From Chinchilla lanigera (lineage: Eukaryota; Chordata; Mammalia; Rodentia; Chinchillidae): a stretch of 64,000 bases of DNA. The translations under genes were made by a program, and so were the position numbers. The stretch covers positions 16,872,854-16,936,853 of the forward strand of contig NW_004955447.1 in assembly GCF_000276665.1 (NCBI RefSeq), read 5' to 3'. Position 1 is the stretch's first letter; each line of letters opens with the position of its first letter. This document shows, piece by piece, positions 23,201 to 34,649 of the stretch. The notes under the pieces were generated by a model. The model had not been told where the DNA came from and did not search any database. It worked only from the letters and a program-made list of their open reading frames with translations.

Positions 23201-23734
23201 AGCACATGCCAAGGTCCTGAGGTAGGAAGGGGCTTGCCTGTTGGTTCTTTTTTTAAGAATGAGAGAAACAGGGAAAGTGTCCTGAGATCAGACCTTCACA
23301 TGGCTGCTTCCTTCTCTTCCTTTATATCTCCTCAGAGAGGGTGTTTCATTCCCCATCATGTCTTGACTCCTTTCTCTTGACTTGGTTTCTTCAGAACACC
23401 TATTTCCTTCAGATACAGGCCTCCTTGTTACTGCCTACTTACTGTAGCTGAAAAGTTAATGCTATGAGAGCAAAGATGTTGATGATCTTATTCCGCAGTG
23501 GTATTCTCAGCACCGTGACACTATTGGCTCAAGTAAACATACATTCTAAATCCCTGGAGCACTTGGGGCCAAGAGTTTTTGGAGTTCAGTGCTTTTCAGA
23601 ATTTAGACAGGTCATGTGGTATATGTCCCTGAGTTACAGGTTGGTCTGCAGAGTCTGGAGCAGAATCCTGACTTCAAACACATCTGCTCTTTCACTGTGG
23701 AGCATGCAGAATGTGGGAATCTTCATACAGACAT
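20295..23734. other. Unassigned, mostly unique sequence
   Basis: No gene was recognised. Notable points: an isolated ATACCGTATTTCCCC motif at 21066-21080, and three CCAAT boxes at 22438-22463. Overlapping frames at 21913-23090 lack family signatures. Confidence 0.4.
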
Positions 23735-23938
23735 CCCTTGTTTAATGATTTAGTTCCACTGCTGTGACTAAGTCATTAAATTAATTCATTACTAAATGAA
23801 GAATTGCACATAGTATGTACATTGCAGTATTCAGAACAAAGAGTCAAAGAAAACTTCAATTGGACGACTTTGCTTTTGCCTGCATAACTCTTATATGCCG
23901 TAATATAATGTATAATAGGGCATAAAAATGCAGTACTG
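23735..23938 (+). repeat. Old interspersed repeat, left part, split by LINE-1
   Basis: ACATCCCTTGTTTAATGATT then GTGACTAAGTCATTAAATTA and an ATGTACATTGCAGTATTCAG run resemble a DNA-transposon-type mammalian repeat. It appears to resume at 30316. Both parts carry GTACTGCA-like runs. The family is not fixed. Confidence 0.35.
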
Positions 23939-24115
23939 GACTTCCAGGAAGATGGTGGAGTGGCGAACAGCAGAGAAAAGACCTCTCTGAGCTCTGGTGT
24001 CCAGGTGCTGGTATACTGCAATATGAGGAAGAGGAGAAGGAGGGAAGTGTGTCTCTGGGATCCAGCCAGGATTCAAAGTGAGAATTAAGTAGGAAGAGTA
24101 AAGAGAGAGATCCCA

Positions 24116-24162
24116 ATGCACAAGAGGAAGTGGCAAGGGGTACTTTCTCCCTGAGCCCTGAC
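24116..24162 (+). repeat. 47-bp inverted repeat, left arm
   Basis: This arm is the exact reverse complement of 24449-24495 over all 47 positions, with a spacer of 286 bp. It lies in the leader of the full-length L1. Confidence 0.95.
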
Positions 24163-24448
24163 TTACTGCGTGGGAGGGGCAGCTTGACTCTGCGGAGGCT
24201 TGGTGACTACTGGTGATCCCAGAGGGTGCCACAGACTAATGCACTAGTGGAACAGAGCAGTAGACACAGTGGACTGCAGTGGCTGGTGAGTTATCTGGGT
24301 TCAGATGTCCCCCAGGAGAAGGTGATTGGCTGATAGCCATCTTGGAGAAAGGCTAACTGAGATCGGAACTCAGAGCAACTGTGGGTTGGCTCTAGCTAGC
24401 AGTTCCCAGTGTCAGGGTGAAGTGGAACCAAGTTCAAGTTGGCAGGAG

Positions 24449-24495
24449 GTCAGGGCTCAGGGAGAAAGTACCCCTTGCCACTTCCTCTTGTGCAT
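24449..24495 (-). repeat. 47-bp inverted repeat, right arm
   Basis: Exact reverse complement of 24116-24162. It starts GTCAGGGCTCAGGGAG and ends CCTCTTGTGCAT. Confidence 0.95.
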
Positions 24496-25496
24496 CTGAG
24501 TTCAAGCCAGCAAGAGGCACACGGAGTGTTACAGGCTGAAGAAATCAGATTCCAGCCTCACAGGAAGAAACCAGCCTGAACTTCAGTGGACCTAAAGGTG
24601 CGCACTTGTGGGATTATCTATTAGCCTGCCAAATGTCTATGGCTGGCTTGTGGAATTAATCAACGTGAGTCCAGGCTCTGTCAGCCCACTCTGTCTACCA
24701 GAGACAGCAGAGACACACTCTGAAGTGGACATTTTCTTCTTCTTTTCTTCTTTATCTTTTGTTTTTTTTCTGGATTATTTGTTCTTGTTTTTATGAGTGG
24801 GAACATTGTTTTTAGTTTTTTGTTGTTCTGTTCCATTCTTGTTTTTATTTCTTCCTTCTTTCTCTCCCTGTTGTTCTCTTCACCAGTTCCCCAAAGTTCA
24901 TGTAGTCTTTCTTTGTCCTTCAGCATTGCTTCTAATCTCCTTCTCTTCTATTTCTCTGTTTTCCCCCAACTCCTTTTAAATTTCTCCCCCGAAGGTAAAA
25001 TCACCATATTGTGGACACATTACTGTACAAGTTTTCTGGTTTGGTTTACATTTTATTTATATAATCACAAATATAGCTCAAGGTAGCAAATCATACTTAC
25101 CACCGTTTATCATTTTCTAGGCTCTGTCTGATGCTATTGTTATTGCTGATTGTACTATTTTAGCCAAGGTGACATAATTATTCTAATCAGTTGTTCCTCA
25201 TGGTTTGCCAAGACTGAGATTGCTTAAAGGTAAAAAATAGTACTATAAACCAGTACCAAAGAACCAGGAGCTAGGCCAAATAGACAGTAACTTCTCATTC
25301 CCAATAAACTGAAGAGGTGGATCTTGTAACAGACACAAAAGTCAAAAGCCAGCTACACCTACTCTAGAAGATGTCATTTCCTAAGGGTTCTCAATACTAG
25401 CAATAAAGTTATCTCACATAAGAAATTTACAAGCAGAAGCCAGGAATTTTTTAAAGCCAAGAATTAAAATAGAAAATGAGAAGACATGGAAGCAAG

Positions 25497-26579
25497 ATAC
25501 AACCCCAGACTTCCAGCTCACTGAAGGCAAACCCAGGGGAAATGATGTGAAGCAATTTGAAAGCCATCAACCTGGAGCCTCTGAAGTGACAAAAGTGTAA
25601 GTACCAAATCAGATGAACGAGACTCTAGAAAAAAAATCAAATGAGAAATAACTTCTCAGATAACCACAGAGATGGTGGCCATAATGAAAGAAACGGCTAG
25701 TAGCTCTAGAGCAGGTACACATAAAAAATAGAAGAGCTTAGGGAAATGATGGAAACCATGAACATCCAACATAGGAAAGAAATAGAATCCATGAGATTGA
25801 TTCAAATAGATATCCAGAAGATTAAAAATTCCATTGAAAGTATATGCAGCAGAATGAGCCAATGTGAGATATATAAGACAGGACTGTGGTTAGATTCATG
25901 AAAAGAAAGATTTTTTAAAAATAGCAAGGGCCCACAAAAAAACCAATCCAACAACTGCTACATGATACAAAGAAGAATAAGATAAGATTGACTGGAGTCA
26001 ATGAAAAAAGCAGGAGATAGTGCAAGTTACACAAGAATGCTGTTCAGAGAAGTAATGGCAGGAAACTTCCCAAGCATGGAAAAAGAACTAGACATACAAA
26101 TAAGTCAGGCATATGGAGCTCCAATTAGCCAGGATCAGAAAAACTACGCTAAGGCACATGACAGTCAAGATTCCAGAAAAATCAACACAAGAACAGAATA
26201 TTAAAAGCTGCTATAAAAAGAAACAAATCACCTATAAAGAAAAGGCCATAAGAATCTCAACATACTTTATATACAAACCTATAAGCCAAGGGGAGCTTAA
26301 AGTGAAATATTTCAAGCTCTAAAAGGAAACAACCTCCATCCTAGATTGATATATCCTGGAAAGCTATCTTTCAAAATTGATGGAGAAATAAGATACTTCC
26401 ATGACAAACAGCACCTGAAGAAATTAATGACCACTAAACCACCACTCCAAAATGTTCTGAAGGACATTCCAGAAAGAAATAATGAGGACCACAACTCTCT
26501 GAACCCAACAGAAGGAACCCACCAGGCAAGGCAAGTAATTAAACTTGGGGGGAAGGGGGCACTAGCAGCAGGAAAATAA
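25497..26579 (+). pseudogene. LINE-1 ORF1 (RNA-binding chaperone), decayed
   Basis: The position matching the ATG of the antisense L1 at 139 is ATA (25497-25499) here, so the start codon is lost. Stops and shifts break the frame. Recognisable parts are the RRM-region phrase FPSMEKELDIQI (frame 26001-26204), YKKKQITYKEKAIRI (frame 26113-26322) and the C-terminal block MIYPGKLSFKIDGEIRYFHD (frame 26346-26579), which matches the ORF1 C-terminal domain order. The last frame ends at TAA 26577-26579. Confidence 0.8.
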
Positions 26580-26580
26580 C

Positions 26581-29500
26581 ATGACAAGGGTAAACCATTA
26601 CAAATCAGTTATAACCATTAATGTTAATAGTCCAATTTACCAATCAAAAGAAACAGACTGGCAGGATGGATCAAGAAGCAAGATCCAGCAATATGCTGCA
26701 TACAAGAAAAACATTTAATTCAAAAAGAAATTCATATACTGAAAGTCAAAAGATGGCAAACAATATTTCATGTGACAGGAATCAGGAAAAAACCAAGGAG
26801 AGTTACTCTATTTGTGGACAAAGTGTATTTCAAGCCAAGACTGATTAAGAGAGACAAAGAACATCACTACATCCTTGTAAAGGGGACAATCCAAGAGGAA
26901 GAGATAATAATCACAAATATAAATGCACCAGGGAATTGAAACCATCCTATATATATTATCAGAACATAGTGCAATGAAATTGGAAATCAATGGCAAAAGA
27001 AACCACAAAAACTTCATAAACACATGGAAATTAAATAACATCCTCCTGAACAACCAATGAGCCACAGATGAAATTAAAGAAAAAATTAGTTAGTTTCTAC
27101 AATTAAACAACAAAATGGCAGTACAACATGTGGGAACTTATGGTATGCAATAAAAGCAGTCCTGTGAAGGAAATTCATAGCAGTAAACTCCCACATCGGA
27201 AAACATAGTGAGCTCAAATTAACAAGCTAATGTTGAATCTCAAGCTTCTAGAAAAAGTAGAGCAAGTTAAACTCAAAGGTCATACGAGGGGGAAATTATA
27301 AAGATCAGAGCAGAAATCCATGAAATTGAGGCTAAAGAAACCATACAAAGAACCAATGAATTGAAGAGTTGATCCTTTGAAAGAGTAAATAAACTTAACA
27401 AACTCTTAGCAAACCTTATCAAAAAGAAAGATTCAAATCCATGGAACTAGGAATGAAAAGGATGAAATCCCAACAGATCCTGAAAAATTCCAATGATCAC
27501 CTATTTTGAGAACCTGTATTCTAATAAGATGAAAATTGAGAAGAAATGGACAGATTCTTAGATATATATGATTATGTATGAATCAAGAAGATGTAAAAAT
27601 TCTAAATAAACCAATATCAGTCAATGAATTTGAGTATGTAGTTAAAAACCTCCCAACAAAGAAAAGCCCAGGTTCTAACATTCACTGCTGAATTGTACAA
27701 GGAAATTTAGAGAATACCTAATGCTGCTACTTCTCAAACTCTTCAATAAAATTAAAGGGAAGCAATTCTCCCAAACTCAATCCTGGAAGCAAGCGTTACC
27801 CTGGTACCAAAACCAGAGAAGGATCCAACCAAAAAAGAGAACTGTAGGTCAGTTTCTCTAATGAATATAGACACTGAGATCCTCAATAAGATACTGGCAA
27901 ACAGAATAAAGCAAATCATCATGAAGATTATACACCATGACCAAGTGGAATTCATCCCAGGGACGCAGGGATAGTTCAGCATACACAAATCAACAAGTGT
28001 AATACACCACATTAACAGAACTGAGGACAAAAAACATATGATCAACTCAACAGATGCAGAAAAAGCATATGACAAGATCCAACACCCATTCATGATAAAG
28101 ACCTTGTAGAAAATTGGAATAGATGGTCTTTATCTCAATGTGATAAAAGCCATCTATGACAAACCAACAGCCAATACACTGAAGGGACAAAAATGGAAAG
28201 ATTTCACTCTAAAATCAAGAACAAGACTGTCTTTCACCACTGTTATTCAATATAGTTTTGAAAGCATTACCAGAGCAATTAGACAAGAGAGAGAAATAAA
28301 AGGAATAAGAATAAGAAAGGAAGTTAAATTATCATTATTTGCAGATGACATGGTACTTTATATAGAAGACCCCAAAACTCCACCAAAAGATGGTAGATTT
28401 AATAACCAAATTCAGTCGTGTATCTGGATACAAAGTCAACACTCAGAAATGAATACCCTTCCTGTATACAAGAGAGAAATTAAGGAAACAATGCCCTTCA
28501 CAACAGCATCAAGAAAAATGAAATACTTAGGAATCAGTGTAATGAAGAAAGTGAAAGACATTTATATTGAAAACTACAGTACTCTGAAAAAAGAGATGAA
28601 GAGGATATCAGAAAATAGAAAGATATCCCCTATTCTTGGATAGGCAGAACCACTATGGTGAAAATGGCCATGCTTCCAAAATTGCAATCCCAATCAAAAT
28701 ACCAATAACATATCTCACAGAGTTAAAGAAAACAATCCTAAAATTCACTTGGAACCAGAAGAGACCTACAGTAGCAAAAGACATTCTGGGCAACAAAAGC
28801 AAGGCAGGGTCATAACAATCCCTGACTTGAAATTATACTACAAAGCTACTGTGATAAAACAGCATGGTACTGGCAGAAGAAAACAGACCCAAGGATCAGT
28901 GGAGCAGATTGTAAGATGCAGAAACAGCTCCAGATACACGCAGCCACCTTATCTTTGGCAATGGAGCCAAACACACTCACTGGAAGAAAGGTAGCCTTTT
29001 AGATTAATGGTCTGGAAAAACTTGCTTTCCAAATGTGAAGATTACGACTGACCCCATATCTTTCACCATGCACCAAACTAAAATTAAAATAGATCAAAGA
29101 TCTACATATTATAACAGAAACACTAAATTTGCTGGAAGATAGAATAGGTAGAACTCTTGAAGCCACTGGTGTAGGCAAAGACTTTATGAACAAACCCCAA
29201 TCACCCAGGAAGAATCTCAAAATATCAACAACCTGGATCTCATATTATTAAAAAGATTTTGCACATCAAAACAATCACCACCTAGTGAACAGACAACCCA
29301 CAATATGGGAAAATTTTTTTGCTAGCTGTTCCTCACACAAAGGACTAATATCTAGAGTATATAAAGAACTACAAAAATTAGCTCCCCAAATTTAAAGACC
29401 CAATCCAAAAATGGGCATCCGACATGAATAGAACTTATGAGATGAAGAAGTAGAAAGGGCAAATAAATACATGAAAAAAATGTTCCACATCACTGGTCAT

Positions 29501-30017
29501 TTGATAGATGAAAATTAAAATAATGCTGAGATTCCATCTCACGCCAGAAAGAATGGCTATTATCAAGAATTCAACCAATAATAACTGCTTTTGGGGCTAT
29601 GGGGAAAAAGGAACACTTTTCCACTGTTAGTGGGAGTGTAGACTGGTGCAACAAGTGTGGAAATCAGTGTCAAGATTCCTCAAAAATTTAAAACTAGAAT
29701 TTCCATTTGACCCAGCTATACCCCTTCTTGGTATCTTTCCAAAAGAATTAAAAGCATCATAACACAGCAATATGTGTACCCTATGTTTATAGTGGCATGG
29801 TTTGTAATAGCTGAGTCTTGGAAACAACCCAAGTGCCCATCAACCAATGAATGGATAAAGATGTGGTTTTTTTTTTTATCTGATGGAGTACTACTCTACC
29901 ATAAAGAAAGATAAGCTTGAGACATTTCTAAGTAAATGGATGCATCTTGAGGGCATACTCTTAAGTGAAATAAACTGGACACATGTGTTTAAGTAGCACA
30001 TTGTTTCTCTGGTGTAA
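26581..30017 (+). pseudogene. LINE-1 ORF2 (endonuclease and reverse transcriptase), decayed
   Basis: An ATG at 26581 lies one base after the ORF1 stop. The N-terminal frame resembles the ORF2 endonuclease start. The frame at 28140-28643 carries the reverse-transcriptase block AIYDKPTAN and the catalytic FADD motif at 28338-28349 inside LFADDMVLY. Further on come IPDLKLYYKAT (28749-28994) and, near the end, a EYYSTIKK-like C-terminal block before TAA at 30015-30017. Many stops and shifts separate these pieces. At about 3.4 kb it is shorter than an intact ORF2 of about 3.8 kb. Confidence 0.85.
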
Positions 30018-30315
30018 GAAACTGAAAGTGTAAATAAGGACCAAAATGTATAGTAGGTATTGGTAAACAGAGAGAAAATGTTCAGTTGAGACATGAATAA
30101 GAGGGGCGGGGAGGAAGGAAGAGACAAATGAAAGAATAGAAGAAAAAATGGAAACAAAGCTTTTGTAAATAAGGAGAAGACGGGCTGAAGGAAGGAGAGG
30201 GGAATGGGGAAAAAGGAGAAGCCAAATATAGCCTGTGTAGGTACAAATTCCCTACGATGATGTTATCAATATGTGTATCTAAGATGTACCGATAAAAAAG
30301 ATAAAATAAGGCTAT

Positions 30316-30485
30316 AGTACTGCACAGTACGATGGGCAAAAACTACAGCACTGTACTGTAGGAAAAGCCACGATCGGGCACCCAGCCATTCCCACTCCTG
30401 CATCCTGAGTCCAAATGCGAGTTGTAAGTGTACCGGGCATGGCACAGCCAGCTGGTTAAGTGAGGAGAAGCCCTACTGAGGGAGA
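30316..30485 (+). repeat. Old interspersed repeat, right part, after LINE-1
   Basis: AGTACTGCACAGTACGATGG, then CAGCACTGTACTG and GCGAGTTGTAAGTGTACC, appear to continue the element interrupted at 23938. This rests on position and general pattern only. Confidence 0.3.
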
Positions 30486-31086
30486 CGGATGAGGACCAGA
30501 AGCAGCCTGGTGTCCGGTCAGCCAGGAACACCTGGGCACAGTAGGTGGTTCCAGTTTCCACACAAGCTTTTGGTTTCAGAGTTGTTTGTAGTTCCGGGAG
30601 GCAAGGCAAGAGCTGACACTGGGCCACAGCCCCTAAAAATCCCTAACGTCCCTGTTGGGAATCAAACGCCCTTCTCCCACACAGCAGGGTGGCAGACTTG
30701 CTCCCACCCTAAGGAGGGCAGTGGCTGGTTCGGTGTTTGGAACTGTAAACTAAGGATGGTAGATCTTCATTCAATCAGTGTGTGTTGGGCGGATACATTA
30801 AACATGCTCACTTTCCTCCTGTGCTCCCAGGCACCACGGCAGGGCTGGTCTACAGTGAAATGAACAGATACGATCACCCCCAGCTCCTGCCTGCAGAGAG
30901 AACCAGGAAGACAAATGAGCAGGAACTATCGCACTGCTGCGAGTGACATGTCTCTGCCTAAGGGAAGCCTGAAATGTCCACAGTCCTCACCCAAGGAGGT
31001 TTGTTAGCTCCCCCTCCACACTGCCCCACTCCAACGTTGAACCCATCGCCGGTCCAAGGCAAGTCTGCAGTGAATCTTGAAGTCTG
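30486..31086. other. Unassigned sequence
   Basis: No gene or repeat was recognised. The 124-codon frame at 30489-30863 has no family motif and is overlapped by an open frame on the other strand. Confidence 0.4.
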
Positions 31087-31169
31087 GCTTTCTTGCCGTG
31101 CTAGGGACCGACCCATGACCTCCCGTGTTAGGCAACCATTCTACCGCTGAGCCGCATCCCCAACCCCAG
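31087..31169 (-). repeat. ID-like SINE, antisense
   Basis: The minus strand reads GGGGTTGGGGATGCGGCTCA, then GCGGTAGAATGGTTGCCTAA and ACGGGAGGTCATGGGTCGGT, a tRNA-derived SINE with A-box and B-box. Confidence 0.75.
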
Positions 31170-31639
31170 AACCTGCTCTTAAAGTACATTTCTTAATGAG
31201 GCAAAGGAACCAGAGAGGAGCCCGTGTGGAACGGGGATTTTCCCTGGCCAGTGTTCTCGTTTCTTTCCCCCAGCAGGTCCCAGCATCCACCTGGCCGGGG
31301 GCTGTCTCCTTCAGAGACACCGGTGCAGATGGTCCTACAGGCACCGCTGACAGGGCAGACACATCGATGGCAGCTGTCACAGAGCAGGAAGCTGGATCTG
31401 CAGTTCTGGGGTGCCAAGGGTGCCCTCGTAGGGCCGGGACTCTCGGCCTCCTCTAGCGATCCTCAGAGAAGCCCGCCTTTGTCTCCTCCCTACCTCCCTT
31501 CCACCCTACCTTCCTACCGTCCTTCCCGCCCTTTCTCTCTCAGCCTCTCCTACCCTCTCTCATTCCCCTTAACAAAGAAAACCTGCTGAGTGGCTTTGTG
31601 TTACAGAAATTTGAGAGACTGTGAAGTAAAACAGCTAGG

Positions 31640-31850
31640 TGACTTTGGTGTCTGACAGACCCAGATTCAAACACTAGCTCTCTTACTAGCAAGATTTTTA
31701 TTATTATTGTTGTTGTTGTTGTTGTTATTATTATTTAATTTAAGGAAGTTACTAGGCCTCTGTTTCCATCTGTAAAATGAAGTTCATGGTCCACTTCAAA
31801 GGGCTATGGCGGTGATTAGAGTAGGTAGGTCATGAGGAATGAGAAGGCTT
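31640..31850 (-). repeat. MIR SINE containing a microsatellite, antisense
   Basis: GACCCAGATTCAAACACTAG and AAGGAAGTTACTAGGCCTCT plus TCCATCTGTAAAATGAAG are antisense MIR segments. Between them lies a TTA/TTG triplet microsatellite (31695-31736). Confidence 0.65.
31695..31736. repeat. (TTA)n(TTG)n(TTA)n microsatellite
   Basis: An uninterrupted run of TTA, then TTG, then TTA triplets of about 42 bases, inside a MIR. Confidence 0.9.
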
Positions 31851-32159
31851 GTGCGGCCCCAGGCCACGTGTGAGACCTCTCTACCCACTCCGGGCATCTG
31901 CTCCGAGCTGCAGCTGTGCACGGGGTGGAGGAGCTCAGCTGTGAGCAAGACAAAAGCCCCGTTTTCTAGACCCCTCGGGAGCCTGCACGGATTAGATTTT
32001 TTAGCATTTCAAGTGGAGCTGGAAATCAGGTTGGCTAATGTTTTCTTTTTCAAACAAAGCTTGTGATTATCATGAACGAAATCCATGCCTATTAAAGAGA
32101 CATTGGAAGAAGAAAAGAAGTAGCAAAGCCTCAGGGCCATTTGATGGTGTCCAAGTCAC

Positions 32160-32295
32160 CCAGTACGTATTTGTCGAGCACCTACCGTGTGCTAGCCCTG
32201 TTTGGAGGCCTGGGATGTGACAGTGAGGGACCAGCCAGGGTCTGTGCTCTCCTGACGCTTACATGTGGGTGGGGAGAGAGCACATGAGTCCCATG
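32160..32295 (-). repeat. L2 3' end fragment, antisense
   Basis: TATTTGTCGAGCACCTACCG, GTGTGCTAGCCCTGTTTGG, and GTGACAGTGAGGGACCAG, then TGCTCTCCTGACGCTTACA, follow the antisense L2 3' end. Confidence 0.65.
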
Positions 32296-33334
32296 AGGAG
32301 GAGGTTGACAGGTCTGAGAGGAGGACACGGTGTGAGAGCATGGAAAGATACTCGCAGGGGTGACGGCCAAGAGGAGACTGGGACAGAGAGTCAGCCCTGC
32401 AGAGGTCTGAAAGCAGAGCTGTTCACCAGCGTGAGTTTTTCCAGTGGTTCTTCTACTCCAGCATCCAGCTGGTTCTCATCTAGTCCCAGAGGAAAATGAT
32501 GTAGAGAAAACTGTGTTTTGCCAAAGATTTACAGTTTAACCTTTCTGGTTCCACAGCCAGTCTGCCTCTAGCAAAGAAATACTCTTAACTCTTCAGTTTC
32601 CTCTGCTCCTTAGAGGACTTAATGATTCCTTTAAAAGAGGACCAGACACGGCGCAGCCCTTCTTCCGAAGTGGAGATGAGGATGTACATCAATAGGCACA
32701 CCGCGCTGACGTCACCGGAAGTGCGCCCTCTCCAGCCTGGACGTCCACCAGGCCTTTCTCCAGGTGTTACATCCACGGCGGCTCTTGGAAGACGCTGGGC
32801 CACGGCCGGCCGAATGTGTCCACTGTGTGTGAAGACGCAGACGCCGGGTGTCCTCAAGTGTGTTCAGAGTATGCACAGGGGACTGGGTGCTTCCGCGGAG
32901 GCGGCTGGGGAGCGGGACTCCAGGCAGACTTGGCCCAGACAGACGGCTGTTCTCTATCTTGGCTCCTCACCCTGATTCTTGTAAGCTCATTCTTTTCAAT
33001 AAAACTCATTTATTTATTCAGTGTATAAATAAGTGTGATTTAACTTTTACAGCTTTTTGTAGGAGTTCTCAAAAGACCTTTCATCATATGCAGTATCTTC
33101 ACATTAGATACATGGTCACCATAGTCAAAGAGAAGCATTCTAAGATAAACTGCACCGTGGAATACATTATCAATGGCAGTTATTTGATACTAATAAGTAG
33201 AAACTATTTTTAAAAATCAGGTAAGAAAACGTACTCTTTGCCCTATGAGAGAGACATAGTGCTGATTCAAGAAAGTTTAGAAATAAAATTATCTGGTGTG
33301 CCCCAACTTATGTTAAAAGTGATGTTAAAATGTA
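32296..33334. other. Unassigned sequence with a promoter-like motif pair
   Basis: No gene was recognised. Overlapping frames of 70-121 codons at 32585-33213 lack family signatures. A CRE directly joined to an ETS site lies at 32707-32723. Confidence 0.4.
32707..32723 (+). promoter_or_regulatory. CRE palindrome fused to ETS site
   Basis: TGACGTCA (32707-32714) is a full CREB/ATF palindrome and is followed without a gap by CCGGAAGTG (32715-32723), a strong ETS-family site. The pair is typical of TATA-less promoters and some enhancers. No CpG island, transcript or exon was seen beside it, so use is unproven. Confidence 0.4.
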
Positions 33335-33474
33335 TCCCTAGTCAGGTGTGGCGGCATATGCCTATAATCTCAACACTTGGAGGATGAGGCAGGAGGATCC
33401 CAAGTTTAAGATCAGCATGGGCTACATAGTGAGTACCAGGAAAACCTGGACTACAAAGTGAGTCCAGTGAAAAA
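33335..33474 (+). repeat. B1-type SINE
   Basis: GTCAGGTGTGGCGGCATATG, then CTCAACACTTGGAGGATGAG, GCAGGAGGATCCCAAG and GGGCTACATAGTGAG mark a B1 element, followed by a purine microsatellite that grew in its tail. Confidence 0.8.
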
Positions 33475-33524
33475 GAGGAGGAGGAGGAGGAGGATGAAGA
33501 GGACGAAGAGGAGGATGGGGTGGA
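33475..33524. repeat. (GAG)n-type purine microsatellite
   Basis: GAGGAGGAGGAGGAGGAGGA followed by GATGAAGAGGACGAAGAGG at the 3' tail of the B1 element, an imperfect triplet purine run. Confidence 0.85.
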
Positions 33525-33654
33525 AAACTCCCGACAAGGAGAGCAGACAGTCCCAGTCCCATCGTCTATTCAAAGCAATGTTTTGTGTGCCTCGATGATC
33601 TTCTGTCATTTATGTGCACTCTCAATATGTGCACTTCTGCAGTGAGATTACACA

Positions 33655-33815
33655 CAGAGTTTAAAGCTAACAAAAACATTCAGTACTACCTATGTACCAG
33701 GTCTGGCCTAGGCCTTTAAATACATTAACTCATTTCATATTCATAATGACCCTGTGAGACAGGTATTGTTACTACATCTACTTTACACAATAGGAAACTG
33801 AGGGAGTATTTCTTT
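33655..33815 (+). repeat. MIR SINE
   Basis: CTACCTATGTACCAGGTCTG, TACATTAACTCATTTCATAT, ACCCTGTGAGACAGGTATTG and TTTACACAATAGGAAACTGA are in MIR order. Confidence 0.85.
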
Positions 33816-34091
33816 TATCTGTATTTTCACTTAGATTATAATATTTTTCTCAAATTTTCATTTTGCCCACTCGCTCCTACATTGTCTATTTTTCCACATC
33901 TGCTTTTTTCCCTGGTAAACACATGATGCATATTCTTTGGCTCAGTAGATATGGATCTAATTCCTTCTTTGTAAATGCTATTCTTGAGTAGAGGTGTGAT
34001 ACATATATCCTTATACAGTGGCACTTATTTTTGGAGGCTGAATTCCTGGAAGTGGAAATGTTAAACGAAAGAAAGCATATACTTTAAATTC

Positions 34092-34302
34092 TTTTCCTTT
34101 TTGGCACTGAGGATGGAACGCACAGCCTTAAGCATACTAGGCAAGCACTCTGCCACTGAGTTACATTCCAACTCTTATTTTATTTAATTTTGCATTAGCA
34201 TCTGAGTTGCCTGGGCTGGTCTCTGAGTTGCATGATCTTCCTGCATCAGCCTCCTAAATAGGTGAGATTATAAGCATGCCCACCACACTCAGAGTGTGGT
34301 TT
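34092..34302 (-). repeat. B1-ID dimer SINE, antisense
   Basis: The plus strand shows the antisense ID half (GGCACTGAGGATGGAACGCA, GGCAAGCACTCTGCCACTGA) then the antisense B1 half (GTTGCCTGGGCTGGTCTCTG, GATCTTCCTGCATCAGCCTC). Confidence 0.85.
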
Positions 34303-34649
34303 TAATTTTAAAAGATATCACCATATTTCATTTACAAAATGGAGCAGTAGCTCCTGCTCCTGCAAGGGACATTTTAGAGAGTTTACCTGTATCATTGCCT
34401 GCACGGGGGATCATTTTGCTTTCATAGTTCTGATATTGTTGGGAGAAATAGTATAAAAATGACTATTTTACTCCTCTTTAAAATATTACACTTTTTTGTT
34501 TGCTTTATCACAGAGGCAAATGTAAGACTTGTTGTCACCGCGGCTCCAGGCTAGTAGACATTTAAAGACTAATTATAAGAGTTTGCAGAACAGTCCACAG
34601 TCCAGGAAGCTGCAGGGATACAGATCCACTGACACTCAGCCGGGACCTG

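Larger units (their letters stand above)
23939..30315 (+). mobile_element. Full-length but decayed LINE-1, sense
   Basis: The element starts at GACTTCCAGGAAGATGGTGG, a typical LINE-1 5' terminus, and ends near 30315 in an A-rich tail (GATAAAAAAGATAAAATAA). Its length of about 6.4 kb is that of a complete LINE-1: leader 23939-25496, ORF1 25497-26579, ORF2 26581-30017 and 3' UTR to 30315. Both ORFs are broken by many stops and frameshifts, so it cannot move on its own. AGTACTG occurs at both junctions (23932-23938 and 30316-30322) and may be the target duplication. Confidence 0.85.

Noticed and set aside
28140..28643. An independent reverse-transcriptase gene
   Set aside because: The FADD-bearing frame is one surviving piece of the decayed LINE-1 ORF2, flanked by other ORF2 pieces in order. 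It is not a separate gene.
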